Shown here piece after piece: positions 1 through 5,244 of a DNA stretch of 6,378 nt. A model generated the notes under the pieces. It had not been told where the DNA came from. It worked only from the letters and a program-made list of their open reading frames with translations, and did no database searches. Positions within the stretch are counted from its first letter, which is position 1. The number at the start of each line of letters is the position of its first letter. The stretch is from Oscillospiraceae bacterium (GTDB taxonomy: Bacteria; Bacillota; Clostridia; Oscillospirales; UBA644), in NCBI GenBank assembly GCA_015067385.1, contig SVMP01000120.1, positions 1 through 6,378 of the forward strand. Direction: 5' to 3'. The translations under genes were made by a program, and so were the position numbers.

Positions 1-888
1 GACCCCCGTTACAGAAGCATTTATCCCGAAGGTCAGAGCCCCGAAAATTATAATCCGAAAGACATCTACGGTTGTCCCGTCGGCGGCCCCGAAGATCCCG
101 AAAAATGGGAAGAATTTCTTGAATTCAACAACAATCAGATGCGAGAGATCCTCACGAATTACGGAACTGTCGATCTCATCTGGTTTGACGGCGACTGGGA
201 GCGAAGCGCAAAGCAGTGGAAAGCCGATAAAGTACGTGAATTTCTGCACGACATAAACCCGAATATCGTTATCAACTCACGTCTGCAGGGCTACGGCGAC
301 TATGACACGCCCGAACAGGGAGCGCCCGTTGTTGCACCGAAGCGTCCATGGGAATTCTGCATGACGATAAATGATAACTGGGGATTCAGAAAGAACGACA
401 ACGACTACAAGACGTCGAGAATGATAATCAGAATATTCTGCGACTGTCTTACAATGGGCGGCAATCTTCTTTTGGACGTCGGACCCAAGGCTGACGGTTC
501 GCTTGATCCGAGACAGGAACAGATACTTCTTGACCTCGGTTCATGGATAGACGATAACCGTGAAGCTGTTTACGGCACCGATAAGGGTATAAACTACCGT
601 TATTTCCTCGGCGGAAGCACCGTTTCGAAAGACAGAAAGACACTTTATCTGATCTCTTACGACAGACCCGACGAATATCTCTGCGTTAAGGGGCTGCAGA
701 ATCAGATCAAACGCATTTCCGTCCTTCATTCAAACGAAACATTGCAGTATCGTTATTCCGCAGGTCAGCTCTGGATCAACCTCGCAAAAGATCAGATGCA
801 CAGATTTGCGACCGTTATCAAAGTTGAACTCGAAGAAGAGCTCAAGCTCAGCCACAGCGAAGGCGAGGTTATTACAAATAACGACTGA
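1..888 (+). CDS. Alpha-L-fucosidase, GH29 family (3' part, 5' end outside window)
   Basis: The frame is open from base 1 to the TGA at 886-888 and gives 295 residues; the start lies outside the window, and the Met at 139 is internal because family-type sequence continues upstream of it. GH29 enzymes are retaining glycosidases that release terminal L-fucose from host glycans, milk oligosaccharides or plant polymers. Seen, in residues of the fragment: YGTVDLIWFDGDW (54-66), whose Asp63 sits where the GH29 nucleophile lies; PWEFCMTINDNWGF (116-129), whose Glu118 is a candidate acid/base as in subfamily-B enzymes (inference); and GGNLLLDVGPKADGSL (153-168), a family signature closing the catalytic barrel. 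Residues from about 205 to 280 look like the usual C-terminal beta-sandwich. The missing part should hold the N-terminal third to half of the barrel and any signal peptide, so cellular location cannot be judged. Linkage preference is unknown. A strong hairpin terminator follows 22 bases after the stop. Confidence 0.92.
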   Translation, partial: DPRYRSIYPEGQSPENYNPKDIYGCPVGGPEDPEKWEEFLEFNNNQMREILTNYGTVDLIWFDGDWERSAKQWKADKVREFLHDINPNIVINSRLQGYGDYDTPEQGAPVVAPKRPWEFCMTINDNWGFRKNDNDYKTSRMIIRIFCDCLTMGGNLLLDVGPKADGSLDPRQEQILLDLGSWIDDNREAVYGTDKGINYRYFLGGSTVSKDRKTLYLISYDRPDEYLCVKGLQNQIKRISVLHSNETLQYRYSAGQLWINLAKDQMHRFATVIKVELEEELKLSHSEGEVITNND

Positions 889-910
889 TGTAAATTACAC
901 CGAGAAATCG

Positions 911-949
911 AAAAGAGCAGATATGGAAAAAATCCGTATCTGCTCTTTT
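911..949. terminator. Bidirectional intrinsic terminator between convergent genes
   Basis: A perfect 13-bp inverted repeat (911-923 with 937-949, arm AAAAGAGCAGATA) extends inward by one G-T and three Watson-Crick pairs to 927/933, leaving a 5-base A loop. The A-rich outer end of one arm makes the transcript of either strand end in a U run: CTTTTGCTTTT on plus and CTCTTTTCGATTTC on minus. It lies between the fucosidase stop (888) and the stop of the minus-strand gene (964), so it probably ends both transcripts. Confidence 0.85.
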
Positions 950-963
950 GCTTTTAGCTGCTT

Positions 964-1719
964 TTATACAATTGCATGAAATCTGTGAAAACAATGATTT
1001 TTTGAAGGAATACCGTGAGAAGTTTCATTAATTAAAATTGCCCATCCGTTTTTTGAAAACAGATTTGAAACTCTTTGAATTTCGTCATTCCCTCCCACTT
1101 CATAATCGGGATAAATATATTCTGTTTTTTGTTTTTTACTTATCACATATTCATATGTTATTGAGGAATCAGTATACTCTTCGTCAGCATTTGATAGAAT
1201 ATTCTTGTGCAACAAAAGTCTGTCGTTGCTGAGTGGTTCAAAGAAAAAATGTTCTTCTGAAAGAATTAATTCAAGCGTGTCGGACTGTAAATGATAACGG
1301 TAAATATCGTTTCCGCTTGAAAAAAAGAAAATTGATTCATTACCGAAAAAAACATCAATGGGTATTTTCGCATCGTAAATCAGTTTTTTGTTATTTCCGT
1401 TGCAGTCTATTGTTATTATCTGACTGTCATTGATAACGCAGTAAACAATATTTCTAAAAGGATAGACATATGTCGTTTTTTCTTTCAGCAAAACTTTTGT
1501 TTTCCAGGTTCTGGCATCTTGTCTGTACAACCAGGTATTACAGTAGTAAATGTAATAATCATGAGTGTATCCGATAGATTCATCTTTAAATTCTCGTTCC
1601 TTTGCGAAATATTTTTCATAAGAAAAAACTTCAGCAGCTTCTGCAGATAGCGGTAAAATGTTAACCGAAATTATTGATAAAACGGTGATTATAAAAACAA
1701 TCATTTTTATTTTTTTCAT
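964..1719 (-). CDS. Small secreted protein of unknown function, possibly beta-propeller-like
   Basis: I do not recognise a named family. The protein has 251 residues from the ATG at 1719-1717. That start is chosen because TAAGGAGGAG lies just upstream at ideal spacing; a GTG at 1725 in the same frame overlaps this Shine-Dalgarno site and is unlikely to be used. Residues 1-27 form a classical Sec signal peptide: basic MKKIKM, a hydrophobic core to about residue 24, then LSAEAAE with a likely signal peptidase I site near Ala27 or Ala29. There is no lipobox cysteine. The mature part, about 222 residues, is rich in Tyr, Phe and Ile. It has roughly 35-40-residue stretches of similar pattern (about 55-80, 89-117 and 127-155; for example DIYRYHLQSDTLELIL) that resemble short beta-propeller blades of the kind grouped as DUF5050-like; this is weak inference. 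Base composition is clearly more AT-rich than its neighbours, which suggests a lineage-specific or acquired gene. No adjacent partner gene is evident. Confidence 0.75.
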   Translation of the reverse strand: MKKIKMIVFIITVLSIISVNILPLSAEAAEVFSYEKYFAKEREFKDESIGYTHDYYIYYCNTWLYRQDARTWKTKVLLKEKTTYVYPFRNIVYCVINDSQIITIDCNGNNKKLIYDAKIPIDVFFGNESIFFFSSGNDIYRYHLQSDTLELILSEEHFFFEPLSNDRLLLHKNILSNADEEYTDSSITYEYVISKKQKTEYIYPDYEVGGNDEIQRVSNLFSKNGWAILINETSHGIPSKNHCFHRFHAIV

Positions 1720-1725
1720 TTGCAC

Positions 1726-1734
1726 TCCTCCTTA
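1726..1734 (-). promoter_or_regulatory. Ribosome binding site that fixes the start of the secreted-protein gene
   Basis: On the minus strand the sequence reads TAAGGAGGA followed by GTGCAAATG within a few bases. AGGAGG (1732-1727) is 7 nt from the ATG at 1719 but directly abuts the in-frame GTG at 1725, so the ATG is the workable start. Confidence 0.8.
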
Positions 1735-1809
1735 ATAAATTATACGGAAACAAAAACCATTTATTTACTTTATTAGACGAAAAAAACAAAAAAATGTTCC
1801 GGTTAAAGT

Positions 1810-1887
1810 TCGGCTTTGCCGATTTTAGCTCGCCGTAAGGCGAATTTAGCTGACCGTAAGGTCAATTTCGCTGCGAACCATGTTCGC
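1810..1887. repeat. Array of four short hairpins, about 21-nt period, downstream of murE
   Basis: Four perfect stem-loops follow one another: TCGGC-TTT-GCCGA (1810-1822), TCGCC-GTAA-GGCGA (1830-1843), TGACC-GTAA-GGTCA (1851-1864) and GCGAAC-CAT-GTTCGC (1873-1887). They are separated by near-identical linkers, TTTAGCT twice and TTTCGCT once. Units two and three are 21-bp direct copies whose arm differences (CG versus GA, and CG versus TC) keep every pair intact. On the plus strand the GTAA loops are GNRA tetraloops; on the minus strand, the sense of murE, the loops read TTAC. The last arm reaches the first base of the murE stop codon. A T-rich run on the minus strand (about 1796-1777) follows the array, so it could contribute to murE termination, but the nearest hairpin is some 13 bases away. 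Function is unknown. Confidence 0.75.
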
Positions 1888-3350
1888 TATTTCGCTTTCA
1901 TCGCGTCCAGCGCTGCGGTCATGTCGCCGATATAAGGTTCGGCTTTGCCTTTAACCATCTGTGTTTTTTCGCCGCCCTTGCCTGCGAGGATAACAATGTC
2001 GCCTTTTTCGGCTTTATCGATCGCATAAGTGACAGCTTCGGCTCTGTCTTTAATGAAAATGTACGGTGTTGAGAATTTTTTCAGTTCGGGTTCAACCTCT
2101 CTGAATATATCTTCCGGCTCCTCTGTGCCGGGGTCATCGGTCGTCATAACGATAAGGTCGGAGTTCGGGCACGCAACTTTCGGCAGATCGATACGTCTGT
2201 CGAGCGCTCTGTTTCCTATACAGCCGAAAAGCATTATTTTTTTTGCATCGGGATAGAATTTATCGACATATTCGAAAACCGCTTCAAAAGATGATTTATT
2301 ATGCGCATAATCGACAAGGACCGTGATCCCGTTCTGTTCAACGACTTCGAGCCTTCCCGAAGCCGATGCCTTTTCTATTCCGTTTTTTATCTCTTTTTCG
2401 CCGACACCCACCGCATGAGCGCACGTTATTGCACAAAGAGCGTTGAGGATGTTGAATCTGCCCGGCATATTGAGCCTTAAATTTTCGATCTCGATCAAGC
2501 CTTTAACAGAGAATGAAGACCCGAACTTGTCCTCCGAAATATTGCAGGCATAAATATCAGCGGCGGATGATGTACCGAATGTTACTGTATTTTCAACAGG
2601 CGAAACGGCAAGAAACTCCTCTGCATATGGGTCATCAAGGTTTACGGCGCACTTTCTGCAAAGCGAAAAGATCATTTTTTTCGACTCTTTATAATCCTCA
2701 AAAGAGGAGTGCTCGGTCGGGCTGATATGGTCGGGAGCGAGGTTCAGAAAAGCGCCTACGGAGAATGTTAAGCCGTTAACACGGTCATATTTTAACGCCT
2801 GAGAGGAGACCTCCATTATTGCCGCCTCGGCTTTTTCCTCACGGAAACCGTTCAGGATCGAAAAGAGCTCAAGGGCTTCGGGAGTCGTTCCTGTTTTCTG
2901 CCAGGTTTTTTCGCCGCAACGGGCTTCGTTTGTTGAAATAATGCCGACCTTTGCGAATTTCTCGTTAAAAATACTTTTTAACATATACAGCGTTGACGTT
3001 TTGCCCTTTGTTCCCGTCAAGCCGACAAGAGAATAAAAGTCGGTCATATCGCCGTAAAAGCCGCGCGCCGCAAAGGACATCGCCTTACGTACATCGGAAA
3101 CGAGAAGGAGAGGGATATCAACATTGAGATCTTTTTCCGCAACATACGCCACAGCACCCTTTTCGATGGCGGAAACGAGATATTCACGCTTGAAATTAAC
3201 GCCCTTTGCAAAGAAAAGAGTGTTCGGGGGGATATTTCTTGAGTCGCAGGAAAGATTTTCTATACGTGAGAAAAAACTGTCGGATTTTGGTTCTGTATCT
3301 ATCAAAATTTTTCTGTCTGCCAAAATTTCGGCTATTTTTTGTACTGTCAT
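1887..3350 (-). CDS. murE: UDP-MurNAc-L-Ala-D-Glu ligase MurE (third-residue specificity uncertain)
   Basis: MurE is a cytoplasmic Mur ligase that uses ATP to add the third stem-peptide residue (meso-DAP, L-Lys or another diamino acid) to UDP-MurNAc-L-Ala-D-Glu. The length of 487 residues is normal for the family. Seen: an N-terminal UDP-binding domain (about 1-105); the ATP loop GLTGTKGKTST (110-120); TTPE (155-158); EVSSQALKYDRV (180-191); LAPDHISPTEH (204-214); YKESKKMIF, where Lys224 matches the carbamylated lysine; GRFNILNALCA (297-307); GRLE (332-335); DYAHN (347-351) opening the C-terminal domain; and AGKGGEKTQ (456-464). The specificity motif is DDPGTEEP (405-412), with Gly408 where DAP-type enzymes carry the Arg of DNPR. 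Together with YAHN this resembles Lys-type more than DAP-type enzymes (inference). The ATG at 3350 has GGAG 8 nt upstream. The gene stands apart from other dcw genes and follows comM after a 190-bp spacer, so it may have its own promoter. It ends in TAG at 1889-1887. Confidence 0.93.
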   Translation of the reverse strand: MTVQKIAEILADRKILIDTEPKSDSFFSRIENLSCDSRNIPPNTLFFAKGVNFKREYLVSAIEKGAVAYVAEKDLNVDIPLLLVSDVRKAMSFAARGFYGDMTDFYSLVGLTGTKGKTSTLYMLKSIFNEKFAKVGIISTNEARCGEKTWQKTGTTPEALELFSILNGFREEKAEAAIMEVSSQALKYDRVNGLTFSVGAFLNLAPDHISPTEHSSFEDYKESKKMIFSLCRKCAVNLDDPYAEEFLAVSPVENTVTFGTSSAADIYACNISEDKFGSSFSVKGLIEIENLRLNMPGRFNILNALCAITCAHAVGVGEKEIKNGIEKASASGRLEVVEQNGITVLVDYAHNKSSFEAVFEYVDKFYPDAKKIMLFGCIGNRALDRRIDLPKVACPNSDLIVMTTDDPGTEEPEDIFREVEPELKKFSTPYIFIKDRAEAVTYAIDKAEKGDIVILAGKGGEKTQMVKGKAEPYIGDMTAALDAMKAK

Positions 3351-3397
3351 TTTACGTGCTCCAAAAATTCATATAATAAAAAGGCGTTATTTGGATA

Positions 3398-3426
3398 AAA
3401 GTAACAAACATGAAAATACTTATCAA
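3398..3426 (-). promoter_or_regulatory. Possible weak promoter for murE
   Basis: On the minus strand TTGATA (3426-3421, one mismatch to the -35 consensus) is followed after 17 bases by TACTTT (3403-3398), a poor -10. An alternative -10, TATTAT (3378-3373), has no good -35. The call rests mainly on the length of the spacer and its AT-rich character; murE could equally be read from the comM promoter. Confidence 0.25.
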
Positions 3427-3449
3427 AAAGATATAAACAGGTCGAAAAA

Positions 3450-3510
3450 TGTGGAAACTGTCGGGGTTTTCAACGTTATTCACAGGGTTTTCCACAGTTT
3501 CTGTGGAAAA
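3450..3510. promoter_or_regulatory. Cluster of DnaA-box-like 9-mers
   Basis: Within 61 bp there are TGTGGAAAC (3450-3458), TTATTCACA (3476-3484), TTTTCCACA (3488-3496) and TGTGGAAAA (3502-3510), with a degenerate TTTTCAACG (3467-3475) directly before the second. The consensus is TTATCCACA or its complement TGTGGATAA; the listed boxes differ from it by one or two bases. The central ones point one way and the flanking ones the other. An AT-rich stretch of about 80 bp lies on the murE side (about 3363-3440). Such clusters bind the replication initiator DnaA at origins, DnaA-titration sites and some promoters. There is no dnaA or dnaN in the window, so which role applies is unknown. Confidence 0.5.
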
Positions 3511-3511
3511 C
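3487..3511. repeat. Perfect 11-bp palindrome with 3-nt spacer
   Basis: GTTTTCCACAG (3487-3497) and CTGTGGAAAAC (3501-3511) are exact complements around TTT. The palindrome consists of two opposed DnaA-box-like 9-mers. No U run follows on either strand, so it is not a standard terminator. Confidence 0.8.
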
Positions 3512-3520
3512 TCTTGTATT

Positions 3521-3538
3521 TGTCTCAAAAAAGAGACA
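3521..3538 (-). other. Small hairpin just after the comM stop
   Basis: TGTCTC (3521-3526) and GAGACA (3533-3538) pair around six A bases (six T on the minus strand). It starts three bases beyond the comM TGA (3543-3541). The stem is only 6 bp and no U run follows it, so it is at best a weak terminator or an mRNA 3'-end stabiliser. Confidence 0.35.
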
Positions 3539-3540
3539 CA

Positions 3541-5076
3541 TCACACATTGTACTTTTTATCCAAAGACCTGAAATGAGAAGCCTCCAGAACGTGTTCGGG
3601 GAGGATAACATCGCTTTCGGCAAGGTCTGCGATAGTTTGCGCAATTTTAATGATCTTGTCGTAAGAACGCATGGAAACGTTTGAGCGTTCCATAATTTTA
3701 TTAAGCAATGCGGAGGCTTCGGGGGATATATTGCAAAGCTCTCTTATAGCTTTCGGCGACATTTTTGCATTGCACGTAAATCCGTATGCCGCAAGGCGAT
3801 CTGTCTGACGTTTTCTTGCCGCATCGACACGCTTTTTTATTTCTGCCGAAGATTCCGCAAGTCCGCTGTTTTCCGCAATATCAGAAGCCGAAACGGGAGG
3901 CAGGGAGACCTGAAGATCTATTCTGTCCAGAAGCGGACCGGAAATTCTGCCCATATATTTTTCTATCTGGGATTCTTTACATCTGCAAGGCACGCTCGGA
4001 TGTCCGTAATAACCGCACGGACACGGGTTCATGGCGCAGACAAGCATGAACGAAGAGGGGAAGATGAGCGACTTTTTAACTCTGTTTACCGTTATAACAT
4101 TATCCTCAAGCGGCTGGCGGAGCGTATCGAGAATTTTCTGCGAGAATTCTGCGACCTCGTCGAGGAAAAGAACGCCGTTATGCGCAAGCGATATAAGCCC
4201 CGGATTCGGCACGGAGCCGCCGCCTGTCAAGCCTGCCATTGAAACGTTCTGATTTGAACGGACAAACGGACGTCGAACGCAAAGCGGTTCTTTCTCTGTC
4301 AATTTGCCTGCGATGGAATAAATTTTCGAGCTTTCTATGATCTCGTTAAACGACATATCCGGCAGGATCGAGGGCAGACTTTTTGCGATCATGCTTTTAC
4401 CTGAGCCGGGAGGGCCGACGAGCAGGATATTATGGCCGCCTGCCGCCGCGATCTCGCAGGCACGTTTTGCGGTCTGCTGACCGACGATATACGCAAAATC
4501 GTCGCCCGACGGAGGGAGAGAGCCGATTATTTCATCGAGAGTTTTTTTAACGGGGGACAGCAGATGTTCTTTTTCAATATGATGAATTACGGTCAAAACA
4601 TCGGGGGCGGCATAGACGTCTATACCCTCAACGACCGCACCCTCATCGGCATTTTCTTCGGGGACGAATATCGCCTTGAACCCAAGCTCCTTTGCGGCGA
4701 TAACGGCGGCAAGAACGCCTCTGCCTCGCCTGATGTTGCCCGAAAGAGAAAGCTCGCCGAAAAATGCGATATCGTCATCGGGGACGGGTATCTGCCCCGT
4801 TGAAGAAAGGATGCCCAGAAGCATGGGCAGGTCGAACATCGTGCCTTCTTTTTTAACATCTGCAGGCGCGAGGTTAACGATTATATGAGCGGACGGGATA
4901 CGGTAGCCGCAGTTTGCAACGGCTGACGTTATTCTGTCACGAGCTTCTTTGATCGCGGCATCTGGAAGACCGACAATGTCGATGGCGGGTTCCTGCGAGG
5001 GACGTGAATCTGTCTCGATCTCGACCTTATATCCGTCAAGCCCCCAAAGGCTTACACAGTTAATCTTGCTTACCAT
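3541..5076 (-). CDS. comM: ComM/YifB family AAA+ ATPase (Mg-chelatase-like)
   Basis: The gene encodes 511 residues, the full length usual for the family. In naturally transformable bacteria ComM is a hexameric helicase that drives branch migration when incoming DNA recombines; homologues are widespread in species not known to be competent, so the role here is inferred. Seen: an N-terminal ChlI/Lon-like domain (about 1-170) with VEIETDSRPSQEPAIDIVGL, PSAHIIVNLAPADVKKEG and FFGELSLSG; Walker A GPPGSGKS (221-228); AGLTGGGSVPNPGLISLAHNG (about 281-301); Walker B VLFLDE (302-307); VCAMNPCPCGYYG (346-358) followed by CRC (364-366), a four-cysteine pattern usual in this family; GPLLDRIDLQV (380-390); and a C-terminal Mg-chelatase domain with MRSYDKIIKIAQTIADL (469-485), where Arg470 is the likely sensor-2 arginine. 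It ends FRSLDKKYNV, a typical family terminus. The ATG at 5076 has GGAGG 8 nt upstream. It is transcribed divergently from secA; no dprA or other competence gene is visible. Confidence 0.94.
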   Translation of the reverse strand: MVSKINCVSLWGLDGYKVEIETDSRPSQEPAIDIVGLPDAAIKEARDRITSAVANCGYRIPSAHIIVNLAPADVKKEGTMFDLPMLLGILSSTGQIPVPDDDIAFFGELSLSGNIRRGRGVLAAVIAAKELGFKAIFVPEENADEGAVVEGIDVYAAPDVLTVIHHIEKEHLLSPVKKTLDEIIGSLPPSGDDFAYIVGQQTAKRACEIAAAGGHNILLVGPPGSGKSMIAKSLPSILPDMSFNEIIESSKIYSIAGKLTEKEPLCVRRPFVRSNQNVSMAGLTGGGSVPNPGLISLAHNGVLFLDEVAEFSQKILDTLRQPLEDNVITVNRVKKSLIFPSSFMLVCAMNPCPCGYYGHPSVPCRCKESQIEKYMGRISGPLLDRIDLQVSLPPVSASDIAENSGLAESSAEIKKRVDAARKRQTDRLAAYGFTCNAKMSPKAIRELCNISPEASALLNKIMERSNVSMRSYDKIIKIAQTIADLAESDVILPEHVLEASHFRSLDKKYNV

Positions 5077-5112
5077 ACCGTATTCCTCCGATAATGATGA
5101 TTTCTTTTTCTT

Positions 5113-5141
5113 ATTTTACAACAAAATCACAGAGATTTCAA
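5113..5141 (-). promoter_or_regulatory. Sigma-A type promoter for comM
   Basis: On the minus strand TTGAAA (5141-5136) and TAAAAT (5118-5113) are separated by exactly 17 bases; each differs from consensus by one base. Transcription would begin near 5106, giving a leader of about 30 bases that includes GGAGG at 5089-5085. Confidence 0.7.
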
Positions 5142-5180
5142 TAGTTTCACGATATAAATATAGATTTTTTTGAAAAAATG

Positions 5181-5194
5181 TGCTATAATATAAT
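5181..5194 (+). promoter_or_regulatory. Extended -10 promoter for secA
   Basis: TGCTATAAT (5181-5189) is a perfect extended -10 element (TGnTATAAT), and a second TATAAT overlaps it at 5189-5194. No good -35 lies 16-18 bases upstream, which an extended -10 can tolerate; the nearby TTGAAA at 5170-5175 is too close. The leader to the secA ATG would be roughly 45-50 bases. Confidence 0.7.
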
Positions 5195-5244
5195 GTAATG
5201 ATATTTACTTATTAATATATAACACAACAACACGGAGGACAGAA

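Larger units (their letters stand above)
3390..3565. repeat. Widely spaced inverted repeat bracketing the murE-comM spacer
   Basis: TTTGGATAAAAGTA at 3390-3403 is the reverse complement of TACTTTTTATCCAAA at 3551-3565 apart from one inserted T. The right arm lies inside comM and encodes its conserved end, SLDKKY, so it is native coding sequence; the left arm is an extra inverted near-copy in the spacer. A minus-strand transcript running from comM toward murE could pair the arms as a 14-bp stem with one bulge, enclosing the hairpins at 3521-3538 and 3487-3511. Each arm also contains TTATCCAAA, one base from the DnaA-box consensus. Confidence 0.6.

Noticed and set aside
1717..1725. GTG start giving a 253-residue form of the secreted protein
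   Set aside because: The GTG abuts the Shine-Dalgarno sequence itself, whereas the ATG two codons later has ideal spacing and begins a standard MKK signal peptide.
1739..1744. Perfect TATAAT on the minus strand before the secreted-protein gene
   Set aside because: Transcription from it would start within the Shine-Dalgarno site, and no -35 or extended -10 accompanies it; probably an AT-rich coincidence.
1810..1887. CRISPR-like array
   Set aside because: The units are about 21 nt with no unique spacers, the arms vary while the linkers are constant, and no cas gene is present.
3450..3510. Firm call of the chromosomal origin oriC
   Set aside because: Boxes are imperfect, and neither dnaA, dnaN, rpmH nor gyr genes are in the window; without skew data only a DnaA-box-like cluster can be supported.
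3390..3565. Small transposon-like element (MITE) with terminal inverted repeats
   Set aside because: The right arm encodes the conserved end of comM and so is native, and no target-site duplication is visible outside the arms.
3124..3684. 186-codon plus-strand open frame across the murE-comM spacer
   Set aside because: It is antisense to the murE 5' end and the comM 3' end, has no convincing family features and would have to span the DnaA-box cluster as coding sequence.
4432..4803. 123-codon plus-strand open frame
   Set aside because: Antisense to the comM Walker A and N-terminal domain coding region; shadow frame only.
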